Assembly: GCA_028551475.1 (NCBI GenBank)
Contig: CM052356.1
Span: forward strand, 11,497,884-11,561,883
Source: Casuarina equisetifolia
Taxonomy: Eukaryota > Streptophyta > Magnoliopsida > Fagales > Casuarinaceae
Length of the DNA: 64,000 bases
Reading direction: 5' to 3'
A program made the translations under genes and the position numbers. The notes beneath the pieces are model-generated. The model ran no database searches and had not been told where the DNA came from. It worked only from the letters and a program-made list of their open reading frames with translations. Positions 22,018 through 35,400 of this stretch are shown one piece after another (the stretch's first letter is position 1; the number at the start of each line of letters is the position of its first letter).

Positions 22018-23201
22018 TAAAAAAGGTTTGATCTTATACCTATCTGTCATATACACTTCCCACCATGACCTCTTCATATCCTTTCCTTAATATTGTCAAT
22101 GTTAGTTATTTTGTCACCCTCAAGCTCATTGAGGGAAAATATCTTCCCAGGATGACTTAAGTTAAGTCACTAGTTCAAACTTAGAAGCCTTCTAGGTTCA
22201 TCACCGCATCTACTCTTTGTCCCTCATCTATTCACATTATTGCTAATAAGGAAGTAGAAAATCCAAACTATAAGGTTGGGACAAAAAGCAACACACTAGT
22301 GAAATCATAGATCATTGACACTTTGTCTGAAGAAGCACTTGGACACATCTTTGAGCTTGAAACATCATCTCAAGTATGGAACACTTTGACAAGTCATTTT
22401 GCTTAGAGAACTAAGGCTTGAGAGTTTGACTTTCTATCTTAGCTCCACAATCTCCACAAAGATAAAAATAATTTATCAAATTTCCTAACTAATTTCAAAG
22501 GTCTACTTAACCAACTTAACTCAATTGGCAAGCTCTTAGGTGACCTTTCCAAGACCTCTTAACTATTTGAAAGTCTTGGACAAGATTATGAATCTTTCAA
22601 AATAGCCAAATCTAGGCCCATAATACCTTAATTTAGTAAGTTGGTTTCTCAACTTCAAGCTTCTAAGTCATGGCTACAACACTAAAATGCTTGTTCTTCA
22701 ATGACACTAATTGAAACCATGGTTTTCTTTACACAATAGACTAGTCATGGAGGATGCAATGTTCTTGTTGGAAGAGTAATCGACACCTTTAGCTCCCAAG
22801 GTCATAGCTTTGGTCCTTTAGCATTGAGCTCTTGCTCATAGAATAAACTTTATGGACATGACACCAAAGAAAGATTAGGTAGTCATTTTATTACTGATAA
22901 CATACCTTTAACCACTTGTCAAATCTATGGAAACTGTGTGCACATAGCCCTAGAATGCTAGTGAAGATTCAAACAAACCTTCCAAACGAATGAAATCCCA
23001 AAAGTTCTTGCTATACTCCAAGCATTTAATCCTCTAAATTCTTACAAGGTTATTGATTTTGGTACTTCTTTCTATTTCAAAACTTATCAATGATATTTCT
23101 TGCTTAATGGTTTTTATTGATGTTCTTTTGCTGTAAAGGGTTTGATCACGCAAGAACCTTGCTAAAGGGACAAAGATAAGGTGACTTATATGCTACCTAT
23201 G

Positions 23202-24505
23202 TGATAACTCTATTTTTATAGAGTTATTTTACCTAATTTAAATAATAAATTATCTAATGCTTGTGAGAAAATATTTGAATTCCTCTTTATTTACTTAAAT
23301 TTGTCTTGTTTATGTAGCATAAGGAGGCATGAAAAAAAAGGACAAGCATGGAGAACCTGATACTTATTATATGGCAGAAGATGGTCAAATTATCAAGGTG
23401 AAGGAAATCAAGATGGTCTTGGGCTTGGACTTTGGATGATTGTTATTAGATTTTTATTGTTATTGAGTTTTTTAAATAATTAGAAAACCTAGTCCTATTA
23501 GGAGTCCAAAGCCTAATTAATATAGAACTCTAAAACCTAATTGTATTGGGAATCCAAAACCCAATTCTATTAGGATAAGGAGAAAGTTCTAGATCCTAGA
23601 CCCTATATAAAGGAGGACCACTGCAAAAGGAATAGGAGAAAGAGAAGAGAGAGAGAAAAGAAGGTGCTGCTGAAACCGAGGAGGAAATTGAGCACAATTC
23701 AAGAAAGAGGCCAAGAATTCAAGGTTTTCTTGAAGAAAAGACAAAAAGGGTGACAGACTTCTTGTTCTTGGATTCAAGATGTCTTTTTTATTTCTTATGA
23801 CCATTCTTCCTCATTATTTCTTTATGTTTTAGTTTATTTTTATTAGAGCTACGATGTAACCTAATTATGATGGTATGAATCTTATGATTATTATGTTTTG
23901 CAAGATATTTTATTTATGTGAAGTTACATATTACAGAGTTTAATGCTTTTAGGTGATTAGCTACCACTTAGATGACTTGATTTGCATGTTAGAGACCGAC
24001 AAGAAATAACATGTAGTTGCTTCTTGTAATATGCAACCATAGATTAAATATGGATAGACATATACCATATTGTTTGTGTGGCTTTCGGTGTAAACTGGGA
24101 ATGTTCATAGATCCTAATGCATTTGGTTTGTTTCAATTCATATATACAGATATAGTAAATTAATGAACTAAGTAGGTTTGCTATACCTAGACATAGGATA
24201 GTAAATAAATTAGGAAGTTCCGCCATCACATAGATATTGTCTCTCTTGCAAGCATAAATAATCAATATTAATACCTAGTAATTATGGTGAAATCGGATGC
24301 TCTACCATATTTCTTGTATTTAGTTTTCTTAGACTTAGTTAGTTAATTTATCATCTATCAATTTGGTTTGCTAGATAAATTCTAGGAGTTATTTACTGTT
24401 GATAATTAGTTGGTCTAGTAATCACCAATCTTTGTGGGACGATATCTTTCTTATCATTATATTACTTGTTCGACATGTTCACTTGCATATAAAATTCATC
24501 GAACA
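23202..24505 (+). mobile_element. Solo LTR A, nested in copia element 2
   Basis: A 1,304-bp unit starts TGATAACTC and ends CATCGAACA. It is flanked by an exact CTATG duplication (23197-23201 and 24506-24510) and holds no internal element domains. The host element's sequence resumes at once outside it. The same family recurs inverted at 34435-35707. A perfect 10-bp-arm hairpin lies two bases in from its 5' end (23204-23227). A minus-strand frame at 24044-24265 is conserved in the other copy only because the LTR itself is. Confidence 0.9.
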
Positions 24506-25456
24506 CTATGGAAAGAACTTTAGCCCTTTTCTCTTAACATTAGTAATCAACCAACAACAACATTTGGCACCAACGTTTAGGGCATCTAAGCTTTTACTTT
24601 TAAAATTCCTCCAAACTAGCAAACACATTGATGTTCGAGGAAAGTTGCCATCACCTTGATCTACCTATTTGCATAGCAAAAGCCATGCTTTTCTTTTCAC
24701 AAACCTTGTTCATCAATCAACCACACCATTAGAAAAGATTCACAATGATCTTTGGAGAATTTATCAACATCTTCTGTCAAGGTTTTTCTTATTATATTGT
24801 TTTGATTGATGATTTTACTTGGTTCACCTAGATTTACCCAATAAGAAGAAAATTAGATTTTAGTGGTATTTTCAAAACTTTTCATCTTATGGTTGAATGA
24901 TAGTTTGACACTAAGGTTAAAATTTAGCACTTTGATAACATAGAGAATACACTAGTCATTAACTAAGTTCTTACCTCCAAACCATGGAATGCTTTAGTAC
25001 TTTTCATGTCCTTATACCTTATAGCATAATCGAAAGACAAAATGCAAGCATAGACAAATCATTGAACTTGACAGATCAATGCTTCTACAAGCATCTATAC
25101 CCAAACATTTTTAGGTTGAGGCCTTCTCAATAGTTGTCTATCTGATTGACCAACTACCTTCCTTCACCCTTGCAAAATGAAAGTCCCCTTATGAAGCACT
25201 TTATTAAAGGATTCTGGAGCACGATTCCTTAAGGGTCTTCAAATCTTAATGTTACCCTTACTTATATTCCTTTGTATGCACTTTCTTGGGATATAATGCA
25301 AAACACAAAAGATATCAATGTTGTCACCATGAGTCTAGAAAGGTTTTTATCTTTCCTTATGCTATTTTTGATGAAAAAAAATGCCTTTTGTAAAAAAATC
25401 ATAACATGGTTTGGTGGATCCAATCCAAAGCTCTTAGGGAGAACCTAATATTAAGA

Positions 25457-25458
<2 letters not shown>

Positions 25459-25489
<31 letters not shown>
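25459..25489 (+). repeat. (CT)n microsatellite
   Basis: About 15 dinucleotide units with one interruption, inside the integrase-reverse transcriptase interval of copia element 2. Confidence 0.9.
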
Positions 25490-27621
25490 ATCATTGCCAT
25501 TGAATACACCTCAATAGCCAACACCCACATTCTTTATCTCTTCAATGTCCTAAAATATCTCAGCTTGTCCTACCATTCCTTTTCCTTTCCATTTAAATAG
25601 TCCTATATAGGACATGGACAACTCATCCTAACTAAATCAAATGATCGAAGCTACCTCATTTTCCATGAGATAGGACCCTAAAGTGATTGAACCAAAGCAT
25701 TTTTGTGTACCACAACCTCTAGAGGAAAACCTAAGAGCCCTTCATTCCAATGTGGCCGAACTTAAGCCACACCATGCTGTAAATCAGTCTTTCTCCTCTA
25801 CTCTCTCAAATAAAGAACTTGTCATTGCTAACATCTCTACTTAATGACCTCAATGCCTTATCATCCCATGAAGCTCCCTTTTTGCCTTAAATACCAAGTA
25901 GTCCAATAGCACCGAACATGACATTCTCAATAGAACATGTAGACCTCTTACTTGACCCAATTGCTTATCATTTTTCCCCTACAACTACCCTTTCTACAAA
26001 CTAGTCCTCTCTTGTTCACACCCATCCTATGACAAGTTGGAGCTTTTTGGGAATACATTGACCAAATCATAAATATGCTCCACTGTATTCCTATGTCATT
26101 CCCTTGAATCCTTCAACATTGATGTATGCACTAGAGCACCTTGGATGGAGGAATGCCATGTATGTTGAAATGAAAGCACTTCAAGATAGCAACACTTGAG
26201 TATTAGAACCTCACAAGCCTAACATGAATACCATAGGCCAAAAATAAGTCTTTAAACCCAAACTACCCTTTAACAAATCCTTACAACATCTTAAAGCTAA
26301 GCTTGTGTCGAAAGGCTATCACCAACAACCTAGAGTAGATTCTTTGAGACCTACAGCCTAGTTATCTGACCAATAATGGTGAGAATCATTCTTACTCTAG
26401 CTATAGTTTAATGTTGGCACCTTTGATAATTTGATGTTGATAATGCTTTCTTGCATGGCAAGTATCTTGAACCCATTTTTATGGTGCAACCTTACAGGTT
26501 TTGTAACTCTTAGTTTTTGCATCATGTATACTACTTATGAGAGCTTTTTACAAGTTAAACCAGGGTCCCCATGCTTGGTTTAATAAGCTCTTTCTTTTCC
26601 TCTTGGATCTTGGGTTCCACTATTCACCTTTCAATCCTTCACTCTTTATATATATAAAGTCATGGCAATAGCCATGTTTAGGTTTTGATTTATGTTGACA
26701 ACTTGATAGTTATAGGAAGTAAACTATTGCCTTTTGATCATTTTGTTGCCTATTTAAGTGAAAAATTCCCTATAAAAGACCTAGGAAACTTTATTTCTTC
26801 TTAGGCATACAAGTGCGCTACAATCCATCAACTTGTTCCTCTCATAGGAAAAATATGTGCTTGACATCTTGCATCGTGTTGTAATTAACTTTAGCAAACC
26901 TCCCCTTTCCAAAATGCTTAATAATGAGACCCTTTTTGAACAACCTACCTTCTTTTGATCCATCGTAGGTGCACCACAATACATAACCTTGACATGTCTT
27001 GACTTATCTTTTGCCATGAACTACCTTTGCCAAAAGATGGCTACACCTATCATGCTTAACTTTTTTGAGTTAAAACATGTGTTGCATTACTTGTAAGGGA
27101 CCTTTTTTCTCGATCTAAGAATCTACTCCAATAGCTTTGTAAACCTTTATGGTTTTATAGACTCAAATTATGGTGGTTGCACTAATACATGGCACTTTAC
27201 CATTGGGTATCTTTTGTTCATAGGTGCAAATCTTATTTCTTGGAGCTCGAAGAAACAACATTTGGTGTCTAAGTCCTTTACCAAATCTAAGTATAAGTCC
27301 CTATCATATGGAATTGTTAAAATTGTATGGATCTTGTACTTTCTTTGACATCTTGGTGTTGGCATTTTTAGCCATATCAAGTTGTACTATGACAACATGG
27401 CATCATTGCATCTTACAACCAAACCAATCTTCCATAACCGCTCTAAGCATTTTGAAATACTATCATTTTGTGTGTGGGAAGGTTGCACATAGGACTCTTG
27501 TGATTGAATTTGTTCCTATACTCCACCAATTGGCTAATGTTCTTACAAAGCCACTTGCTAAAGAATCCTTTGAAATTGAACGAGATAAACTTTATGTTAC
27601 CATGCTAAGTTTGTGAGAGGA

Positions 27622-28405
27622 TGTTAAAGAATACCTACCAAATGGTGCAACTACACCGAACCATGTCAGGTCATGGTCCCTATCTTAAAAAAGAAACAAA
27701 GGAACTTAGTGGCAGCTTGGTGGCTTGACCTTACAAGCTCTACATACGGATACCTTAGGCGCATGACCACCCATCATGTAGTGTGGAGATCATTGGTTGT
27801 ATAATGGATTACCACCCAACGACTTGCATGTTGTCACACATGGCAATGAAGGCTGACCCATTCCTAGACATACTCCTATCCCAAAACCAAACACCATAGC
27901 ATACACTAGCATTGATCTATGTGGTTCCACACCTTGCACACCCGACACTACACCCATTGTATGAAACTGAGAAGATAGCTCTAACTAGCTATTGCATTAT
28001 TGGAGCTATGAGAATCGCGTTCATGAAGTATGAACAAGTTGTTGTAAACCCAGAGGACACCTTGTTTGAAAGCCAAACTTCGGCTAAAGCTTGACCCTAC
28101 ACCATGCTGCAAGTTGGTGACTTTTGAGTACCTAATGTGAAAGAAGGAGAAAGAAGGAAGAAGCAAAAAGTGTACTATGAACATGCTAATAGCACTTAAT
28201 GTGTGTTGCATTGTTGAAGTAACTTCTAGGGAAAATTATGTTAAAAAATAAGCAAATTGTTGGGCCTATAAAAAGGCCTAGCTTGTTCCAAGAAACACAA
28301 GCATCTTTTGTCTTTTTACATGTACAAACACATAACATTTAATGTGGAGCAACGTGTAGTTTTTTCTACACTATTTTCCCTCCTTTCTTATTTTCTTCTT
28401 TGCCA
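27622..28405 (+). repeat. 3' LTR of copia element 2
   Basis: 784 bp, starts TGTTAAAGAATACC, ends near TTTGCCA. The open frame at 27912-28094 inside it is not a gene. Confidence 0.82.
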
Positions 28406-28753
28406 TTATATATGCAAGAGCGAACAACTATAAAGAATAATGAACCAATGGACTATAAAGGAAAAGAGTCTCTTTTTTTCTCACCAGAGAAGCGTAGAGT
28501 AAATCATTCCACTTTATATGAAATATTTAGTTTTAAATTTAGAGGTACTCTCTTAAAACAATTACTATAGTGACAAGCAAAGATGTGCACGTTGAACCAT
28601 GAAGAAAGCAGCAAAAAAGGAGATCATTGGGCATTTAACATTAGACTATTTATGTGATAAGAGGCTTTCACCTTTTGGAATCTACGCCGAGCAGCCTTGA
28701 GTTCAATTTGCAAGTGAAGTTCAAGTAACAGAGTGTTGGGTTACGTAGAAAAT

Positions 28754-28797
<44 letters not shown>

Positions 28798-30658
28798 GTC
28801 TTTTGTATTGTCGTGTGATTGAATAATCAATCTATCCTCGGAAGCGTTGAGTAAATCTCTGCACTTTAAATCGAATATTTAGCTTATCTCTCTCTTTTTC
28901 AGCTTTCTTGACCCTTATGCCATTCTTATCCTAGATTGCCTATCAAAGAATAAATCAAATAGCTTCCTAGTCACATCTATCAGAATTGACATAAGAACTG
29001 TTTTTTTATAGCTCTTTCAATCTACAACCCAAAAGTTGTAAGGTGTAAAGCATACTTATGAAGCAATGCCTAGTTTCGGAATTTTATTTTTCTTTTTGAG
29101 ATTTTTTTCCTCCTTGAACATTTACAAGCGTGTAAAAATCCTTCATAATTCAATATCTGGTAACCATTTTTTTTTCGGTCAACAAGTGCTAGAAAGTATT
29201 GCCAACTAAAACTGTTGAATTCTTCTTTTACATAGGGTGGATTTTTATTCCTTTCTTGGTTATTTTTATGGTAAAAAAGTTTCTAGAGTTGTTTTGCATA
29301 TTAACCAACTCCTTGGATGGCGCCCTTTCAACCTTCAACTTTTGATGCCTGACATCATTCATAATACATTTCCGGGGGCCAGAACATTGTACACACCATG
29401 CGCTTGGTACTGGGCTAATGGATTGACTCCACTAATTTAAACTTTATTCGTCCTTAGAAGTTCCGTCATAACCTAAATTTGACTCATCTTTTTATTCTGC
29501 TGACTATGAAATTTAATTGGAAACTTTGTAGAGAATAGTGTTTAAATTTCACTTGCACCAGTTGCCCATTATTTTACTGGAGTAATTTCACATGATTAAC
29601 CGTACCACGTGCATGGTATGGATAATCACGTTGACCCCAATAAGTTCAATAACGTTTTTTTTTTCTTTTTTTAAATAATGCATTGGAACAAAGGCAACCT
29701 CTGCCGATGAAGATAAAAAACTAATGATTATTATGAGATTACCAACTAGTTTTTTTGTCTGGAATGAAGAAAATAATAATGCAAAATGGTAGCTCTAGCT
29801 ATTTGCTCTCGAGTTGTTTGAAAAGATCGTCGTTCCTTGGTGTGAAAGATGTTGTCTAAGAAGTGAAAGGAATTTCTTATGTCTTAACGAGACAAATTAA
29901 CTTAGGATTTGGGTAATCAAATCTAAAATACCAAACAAACAATACTATGCAAGAAAATAACAAGAAAGGTTACTATTTTTTGTCCATATTAAAGATTTAC
30001 AAATACGAAATGATCTGTAGGCTAAATGTTTATCCTCTATTCTGGATTAAAGTATATTGGCTCAATAAGGGAATCAAAGGGAAAATGGCTTGTCAAAATG
30101 AATCACCTGTAACCCTAATCACTATGGTACATTATATATGCTGAGGTAGAGGATGTAATCTAGTCTAATCTTTATGTGTTACCTAATAGGTCTAGCTCAT
30201 TGCAATCTTATTTGATAAGCTACCGCCCATACTAGCCAATTCATATTTAATAATTAGGAAATTATGTCTCATTTTGTTAGACCAATTTTGAATTCATTAA
30301 TATAAGCATGTATTAGTAAGTCCAATAAAAATTGGACTAACAAGAAGCGGATGAGGTATTGGATGAGATGACCAGTGACGCTTGAAACGCACTCTCAATT
30401 CAAAACACCACAAGCAAGCTACGAAGTTCCATCGGAATAAGACACCATGATAAATAATAAAAAGTGGAAGCAGGCAACATGCATGCATGTTATCAAAGAA
30501 AACCACAAGAAAAATTAAATATAAGAAAAGTAACTGTCATCTAAAATATAAAAATAAACTAAAAATATTGAGCAGCTTCAAAAATTTGTAGAAGTTATAA
30601 TTACGTTTTAGAATTATTTTAGAACTACTTCCACTCTTTTCAACTTTGATTACAATAT
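28406..30658. other. Intergenic AT-rich DNA with a (TC)20 tract
   Basis: No gene recognised. A diverged direct repeat of about 50 bp occurs at 28488-28535 and 28840-28890 (GAAGCG-GAGTAAATC core). Short frames at 29237, 29947 and 30297 lack family features. Confidence 0.4.
28756..28795 (+). repeat. (TC)20 microsatellite
   Basis: Forty bases of perfect TC repeat, a potential polymorphic marker. Confidence 0.95.
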
Positions 30659-30663
30659 GAAAA

Positions 30664-31147
30664 TGTAACGAGCTGTAAATTGTTGTGAACATTATGAACC
30701 TTTTTTATTTTTTTATGTAAATTTATCTGATTGATGGGCCATTAGATAGGGAGAAATAGCGGGCTTGGGTTGATAGCATAAGGTCAGGTATGAGTCGAAA
30801 GGTCAGCCCGAGGATTTGGTAGGTCTTTTTTGTAAGGGGAAAGGGTGTTAAGGGGAGGGGTATCAAAAAAGTGGGGAGAATAGAGGGGTCTGGAACCTCT
30901 GGTCTTTAGAGGGTGAGTCAGTGAAGGTTTCCGTATGAACCCGATCATGAATATGTAGTATGATTTGTCTTGTATTTAGTTTCGATTAGAAGGCATCTCT
31001 TTTCTTGTTATTGTCTTCCTGTTGTCAAGCTTTCACAATTCCGCATACTAGCCACGATAAGAAGATCCCATTTCGGAGGGCATTGGTTACTAGGGCCTAA
31101 GCTAAGGCTCGGCAAATCCGAGAGCAGATAGAAAAAGGACGTTATTA
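30664..31147 (+). repeat. 5' LTR of gypsy element 2
   Basis: 484 bp, TGTAACGAGCTG to GACGTTATTA; the end CA has become TA. Confidence 0.9.
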
Positions 31148-31175
31148 AGTGGCATCGGAGCAGTGCAATCTTACC

Positions 31176-32474
31176 ATGGAAGACCGTATTTCTCACCTTA
31201 AATAAGGTATGTCTCATCTTCAATCCCGGTTGTCAATGGAGATGGATGATATCCGTTCCTATATGGACTTCATTTTGTCTCAAATCTAAGCAGTTGCGTC
31301 TAATCGCTCTCACTCCTCCTCAGATGGCAATCCGACCGAAGACGGGCTTAATAGCACCGTCGGTGGAGGTTCCAATCCTAACCCTAATTCCTTGCAGGGA
31401 GGGGGCCAAAGGTTGAACCCGGATGGCTTCGGGCCCAACGGGACAGCCCCTACTAGGTCGGGCCCCAATAGGTCGGGCCTAAACGGGTCGCACCTAGATG
31501 GACCAAGCCCAAATGAGTTAGAAATTCCTGGATCGGGTTAAGACTCTTCTTTTAGTCTTCTTAATCGTATAACTCGGTTCGAATTGCCTAGATTTCACCA
31601 CGAGGATGATCCGTCCTCTTGGATATTCATAGCCACTGAGTTTTTTGATTTTCATTACCTTTCTGATTCAGAAAGAGTGCAAGTGTCAACTTGGAATATG
31701 GATGGGAATGCCATAAAATGGCTGCAAGCATACAAAGAAGATCTAGAAAGGGTGGGACAAACTCTCACGTGGGAAAGGTTTAAAAATGATCTCATGCTAC
31801 GGTATGAGTCAACCCAACCACGAAATTCAATTCAAACTTCGATGAAATTGGAACAACTAGGTTTGGTGGAACAATATTATGAGCAATTCAGAAAGGCTCT
31901 TGCTGCATCTAGTCCGTTGATAGCCCAACAAGTAGTGGACTACTTCATAGGGGGTTTGAAGGTAAGAATTCAAGGGGATGTGGATGCAAAACACCCCAGT
32001 ACACTTAGCGAGGCCCTCCATTTTGCCTTTATATATGAGGATCAGCTTTTGAAACTCCAAGGACACCGGCCTACTCAGTTCACTACCCAGAGAGGTCTTA
32101 TGGAGTCTTCTAATCGGAGAGGGGATAGGGGACAACTACAACCTCATAACCCTAGCAGACCTCCCACTATAGCCCTTAGAAATTTGTCCAACCAACCTGC
32201 ATGGACCAGTTTACCTACTCGGAAGTTTACATCTGTAGAGTTGGAAGAAAGAAGGCAAAAAGGATTGTGTTTTCATTATAATGACAGATACACTTTGGGA
32301 CATAGATGTAAAAAGAGATTATTTATCTTTAAAGCAGTTTACCCCAATCAGTGGGATGATAAGGAGCTGAAGGATGAGCAGAATCAGGATGTTGTTGAAG
32401 ATGATGACTATTTGAACCTAGAAGGGAAAATGGGGATCTCTACTATGGCTTTATATGACATAGGAGTAGGCTAA
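31176..32474 (+). pseudogene. Gypsy element 2 gag
   Basis: The frame starts at the ATG 26 bases past the LTR and carries three in-frame TAA stops (31203, 31287, 31539) before a 296-codon open stretch from 31584. That stretch holds the retrotransposon gag core (SSWIFIATEFFDFH, WLQAYKEDLERVG, LEQLGLVEQYYEQF). A CCHC zinc knuckle near 32265-32310 has Tyr at the second Cys position (CFHYNDRYTLGHRC). A proline- and glycine-rich N-terminal region lies at about 31325-31530. TAA at 32472 ends the frame, and the pol part resumes 9 bases later in the same frame. Confidence 0.85.
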
Positions 32475-32483
32475 CCGAAAACT

Positions 32484-35400
32484 ATGAAAGTGGAGGGTCA
32501 AGTGGAAAATTTTAGAAGATTGATAAGCGTTTTAATTGACTCAAGCAGCACCTACAATTTCATTAACCAAGGGCTGGTTTCTCGCCTTGGCCTCGAGGTG
32601 GATCAAGTGTGCACCTTTAGAGTAATGGTTATAAGTGGAAAGGCATAGAAGGCATTGGGGTATGTAGGAATCTTGAGGTGAAATTGCAGGGAGTTGGTAT
32701 GAAGTTGGACTTATATGTCCTTCCTCTAGTGGCAGTCGATGTGGTTCTTGGAGTACAATGGTTAGAGACTTTGGGGGATGTCATTTGGAATTTTGAAAAA
32801 CATAGAATGGAGTTCAATTTGGAAAACTCTAAAGTGACTCTTCACGGGTGGCATCTTAAACCATCCCAACTAGTGGCTGAGAGTCAGTTTAGTAAGGAAT
32901 TGGCCAAAAATAGGCAATTTATGGTGGTCCAACTCACAAATGGACAGCAAGAAAATTCCACAGAACAATTGGGAACCGCTACGGTGGAAGGGGGTCAATT
33001 CAGGAGCATGGAAAGAGTGTTGACAGATTTTGAGGATGTTTTTTAGACCCCAAAAGGCTTCCTTCGAAGCGTAGCCATGATCATAAGATAGTCCTTAAAG
33101 GGGACGAAAACCCTATATTAGTGAGACCTTCTCGGTACCCTTACGTTCAAAATAGGAAAATCGAAAGATTGGTAAAGGTCCTTTTTCTTCTTTGGTACTG
33201 TTGGTAAAAAAGGTTGATGGGACTTGGAGACTTTGTGTAGATTACCGTGAACTCAATAAACAAATAGTTAAGGACAAGTTTCCTATATCGACAATTGATG
33301 AGCTTTTGGATGAGTTGAATGGTGCTCAGTATTTCTTTAAATTAGATCTAAGATTTGGATATTATCAAGTTAGAATGAGAGAAGAGGATGCAGAGAAAAC
33401 AACTTTTAGAACTCACCATGGCCATTATGAATTTCTGGTAATGTCATTTGGGGTAAATAACGGACCACCTTCCAATCATTGATGAACATGGTATTTCAGG
33501 AATAGTTGAGGAAGTTTGTTTTAGTGTTCTTTGATGATATTTTAGTCTATAGCAAGAACTGGGAGGATCATCTCAAACATATGAGAATAGTATTGGAAAT
33601 CCTTAGGAAGAACAACTTATTTGTTAAAATGTCTTAGTACGATTTTGAATGTACTACTTTGAAATTTTTAGGACATGTAGTGAGTTGTAAGGGGTTATGG
33701 TAGACCCTGAAAAGGTAGCAGCAATTTTGCAATGGCTAATTTCAAAAACTGTTAGAGCCTTGAGAGGTTTCTTAAGGACTACCGGGTATTATAGAAGATT
33801 CATTAAGGGTTATGGGCGAATTACAAAGCCTCTTATGAGCTTATTAAAGAAAGATGGATTTACTTGGAATGAAAAGGCTCAACAAGCATTTGATACCCTT
33901 AAGGCAGTCATGACATCAACACCAGTGTTGAGACTTTCGAATTTTTCAGAACCTTTTATCCTATAGTGTGATGCTTACAGGAACTGGGGTAGAAGCTGTA
34001 TTATCCCAAGGAAAAAGAGCCATAGCTTATTTTAGTAAAGTGCTCCATGGGAGACATCTAAAACTCTCCACCTATGAGCAGGAGATGTTGGCAATAATCA
34101 TGGTGGTCCAAAAATAGAGACCCTACTTGTTGAGGAGTCGTTTTGTTATAAGAACAAATCAAAAGAACCTTAAGTTTCTGCAAGATCAGAAAATTGTGAC
34201 TCCAGCTCAGCAAAAATGGCTGCTCAAGCTTATGGGGTATGATTTCATAGTTGAATATAAGGTTGGGCGAGAAAACATTGTAGCAGATGGGCTGTCCAGA
34301 CAGCAAGCAAAATTTGAGGAAGAGACTAAAGATGATTTTCATGCAGAGTGTGCTGCTATATCTTCCCTACATCCCTTATGGCTTGATTTAATCAAAGAAG
34401 ACCTTAAAAGTAACCATCAAGCCCAGGAGTTAGTTGTTCGGTGAATTTTAAATGCAAGTGAACATGTCGAACAAGTAATATAATGATAAAAAAAAGTATC
34501 GTCCCACAGAGATTGGTGATTACTATGCCAACTAATTACTAACGGTGAACAACTCCTAGAATTTATTTAACAAATCCAAATTGATAGAGAATAAACTAAT
34601 CAACTAAATTTAATAAAACTAAATACACAAAATATGTTAGAATATCCGATTTCACCATAACTATGAGGTACTAATGTAGATTATGTATGCTTGCAAGAGG
34701 GATAATATCTATATGATGGCAGAATCTCCTAATTTATTTACTATCCTATGTTTAAGTATAGCAAACCTACTTAGTTCATTAACTCATTATATCTCTATAT
34801 GTGAATTGAAACAAACCAAATGCATTAGGATCTATGAACATTCCCAGTTTACACTGAAAGCCACACAAACAATATGGTATATGTCTATCCATATTTAATT
34901 TATGGTTACACATTACAAGAAGCAATTGCATATCATCTTCTGTCGATCTCAAACATGCAAATCAGATTATTCAAGTGGTAGTTAATTACTTAAAAGCATT
35001 AAACATAGTAATATATAATTTCACATAAACAAAATATCTTGCAAAACATAATAATCATAAGATTCATATTATCATAATTAGGTTACATCGTAGCTCTAAC
35101 AAAAATAAACTAAAACATAAAGAAATAATGAGGAAGAATAGTAATAAGAAATAAAGAAGGCATCTTGAATCCAAGAACAAGAAGTCTGTCACCCTTTTTG
35201 TCTTCTTCTCAAGAAAATCTTGAATTCTTGGCTCTTTCTTGAGTTGTGCTCAATTTCCTCTTCCTCTTTATTTGCCTTTTCTCTTCTCTTAAATAGGGTT
35301 TAGGTTTAAACCTACTCTTATCCTAGTAGAATTAGGTCTTAGAGATCTAAAACAATTGAGTTTTAAACTCTTAATTTAATTAGGTTTTGAACTCCTAATT

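Larger units (their letters stand above)
21187..28405 (+). mobile_element. Ty1/copia retrotransposon 2, decayed, split by a solo LTR
   Basis: LTR-like direct repeats at 21187-22017 and 27622-28405 bound the element. Gag (about 22064-23100) shows the UBN2-type signature (EALGHIFELETSSQVWNTL, then a NFLTNFKGLLNQL stretch). The element is interrupted at 23202-24505. It resumes with the pre-integrase motif NNNIWHQRLGHL at about 24549 and integrase (VLIDDFTWFT) near 24800. Reverse transcriptase covers about 26100-26800, with its YVDD motif degraded. RNase H and the C-terminus (SKSFTKSKYKSL, LTKPLAKESF) reach 27616. A purine tract GTGAGAGGA precedes the 3' LTR. Stops and frameshifts are frequent. 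I could not find a convincing 5-bp target duplication. Confidence 0.88.

Noticed and set aside
24044..24265. 73-codon minus-strand frame conserved at 34683-34898
   Set aside because: Conservation is explained by both lying in the same solo-LTR family; no start, splice or family evidence for a gene.
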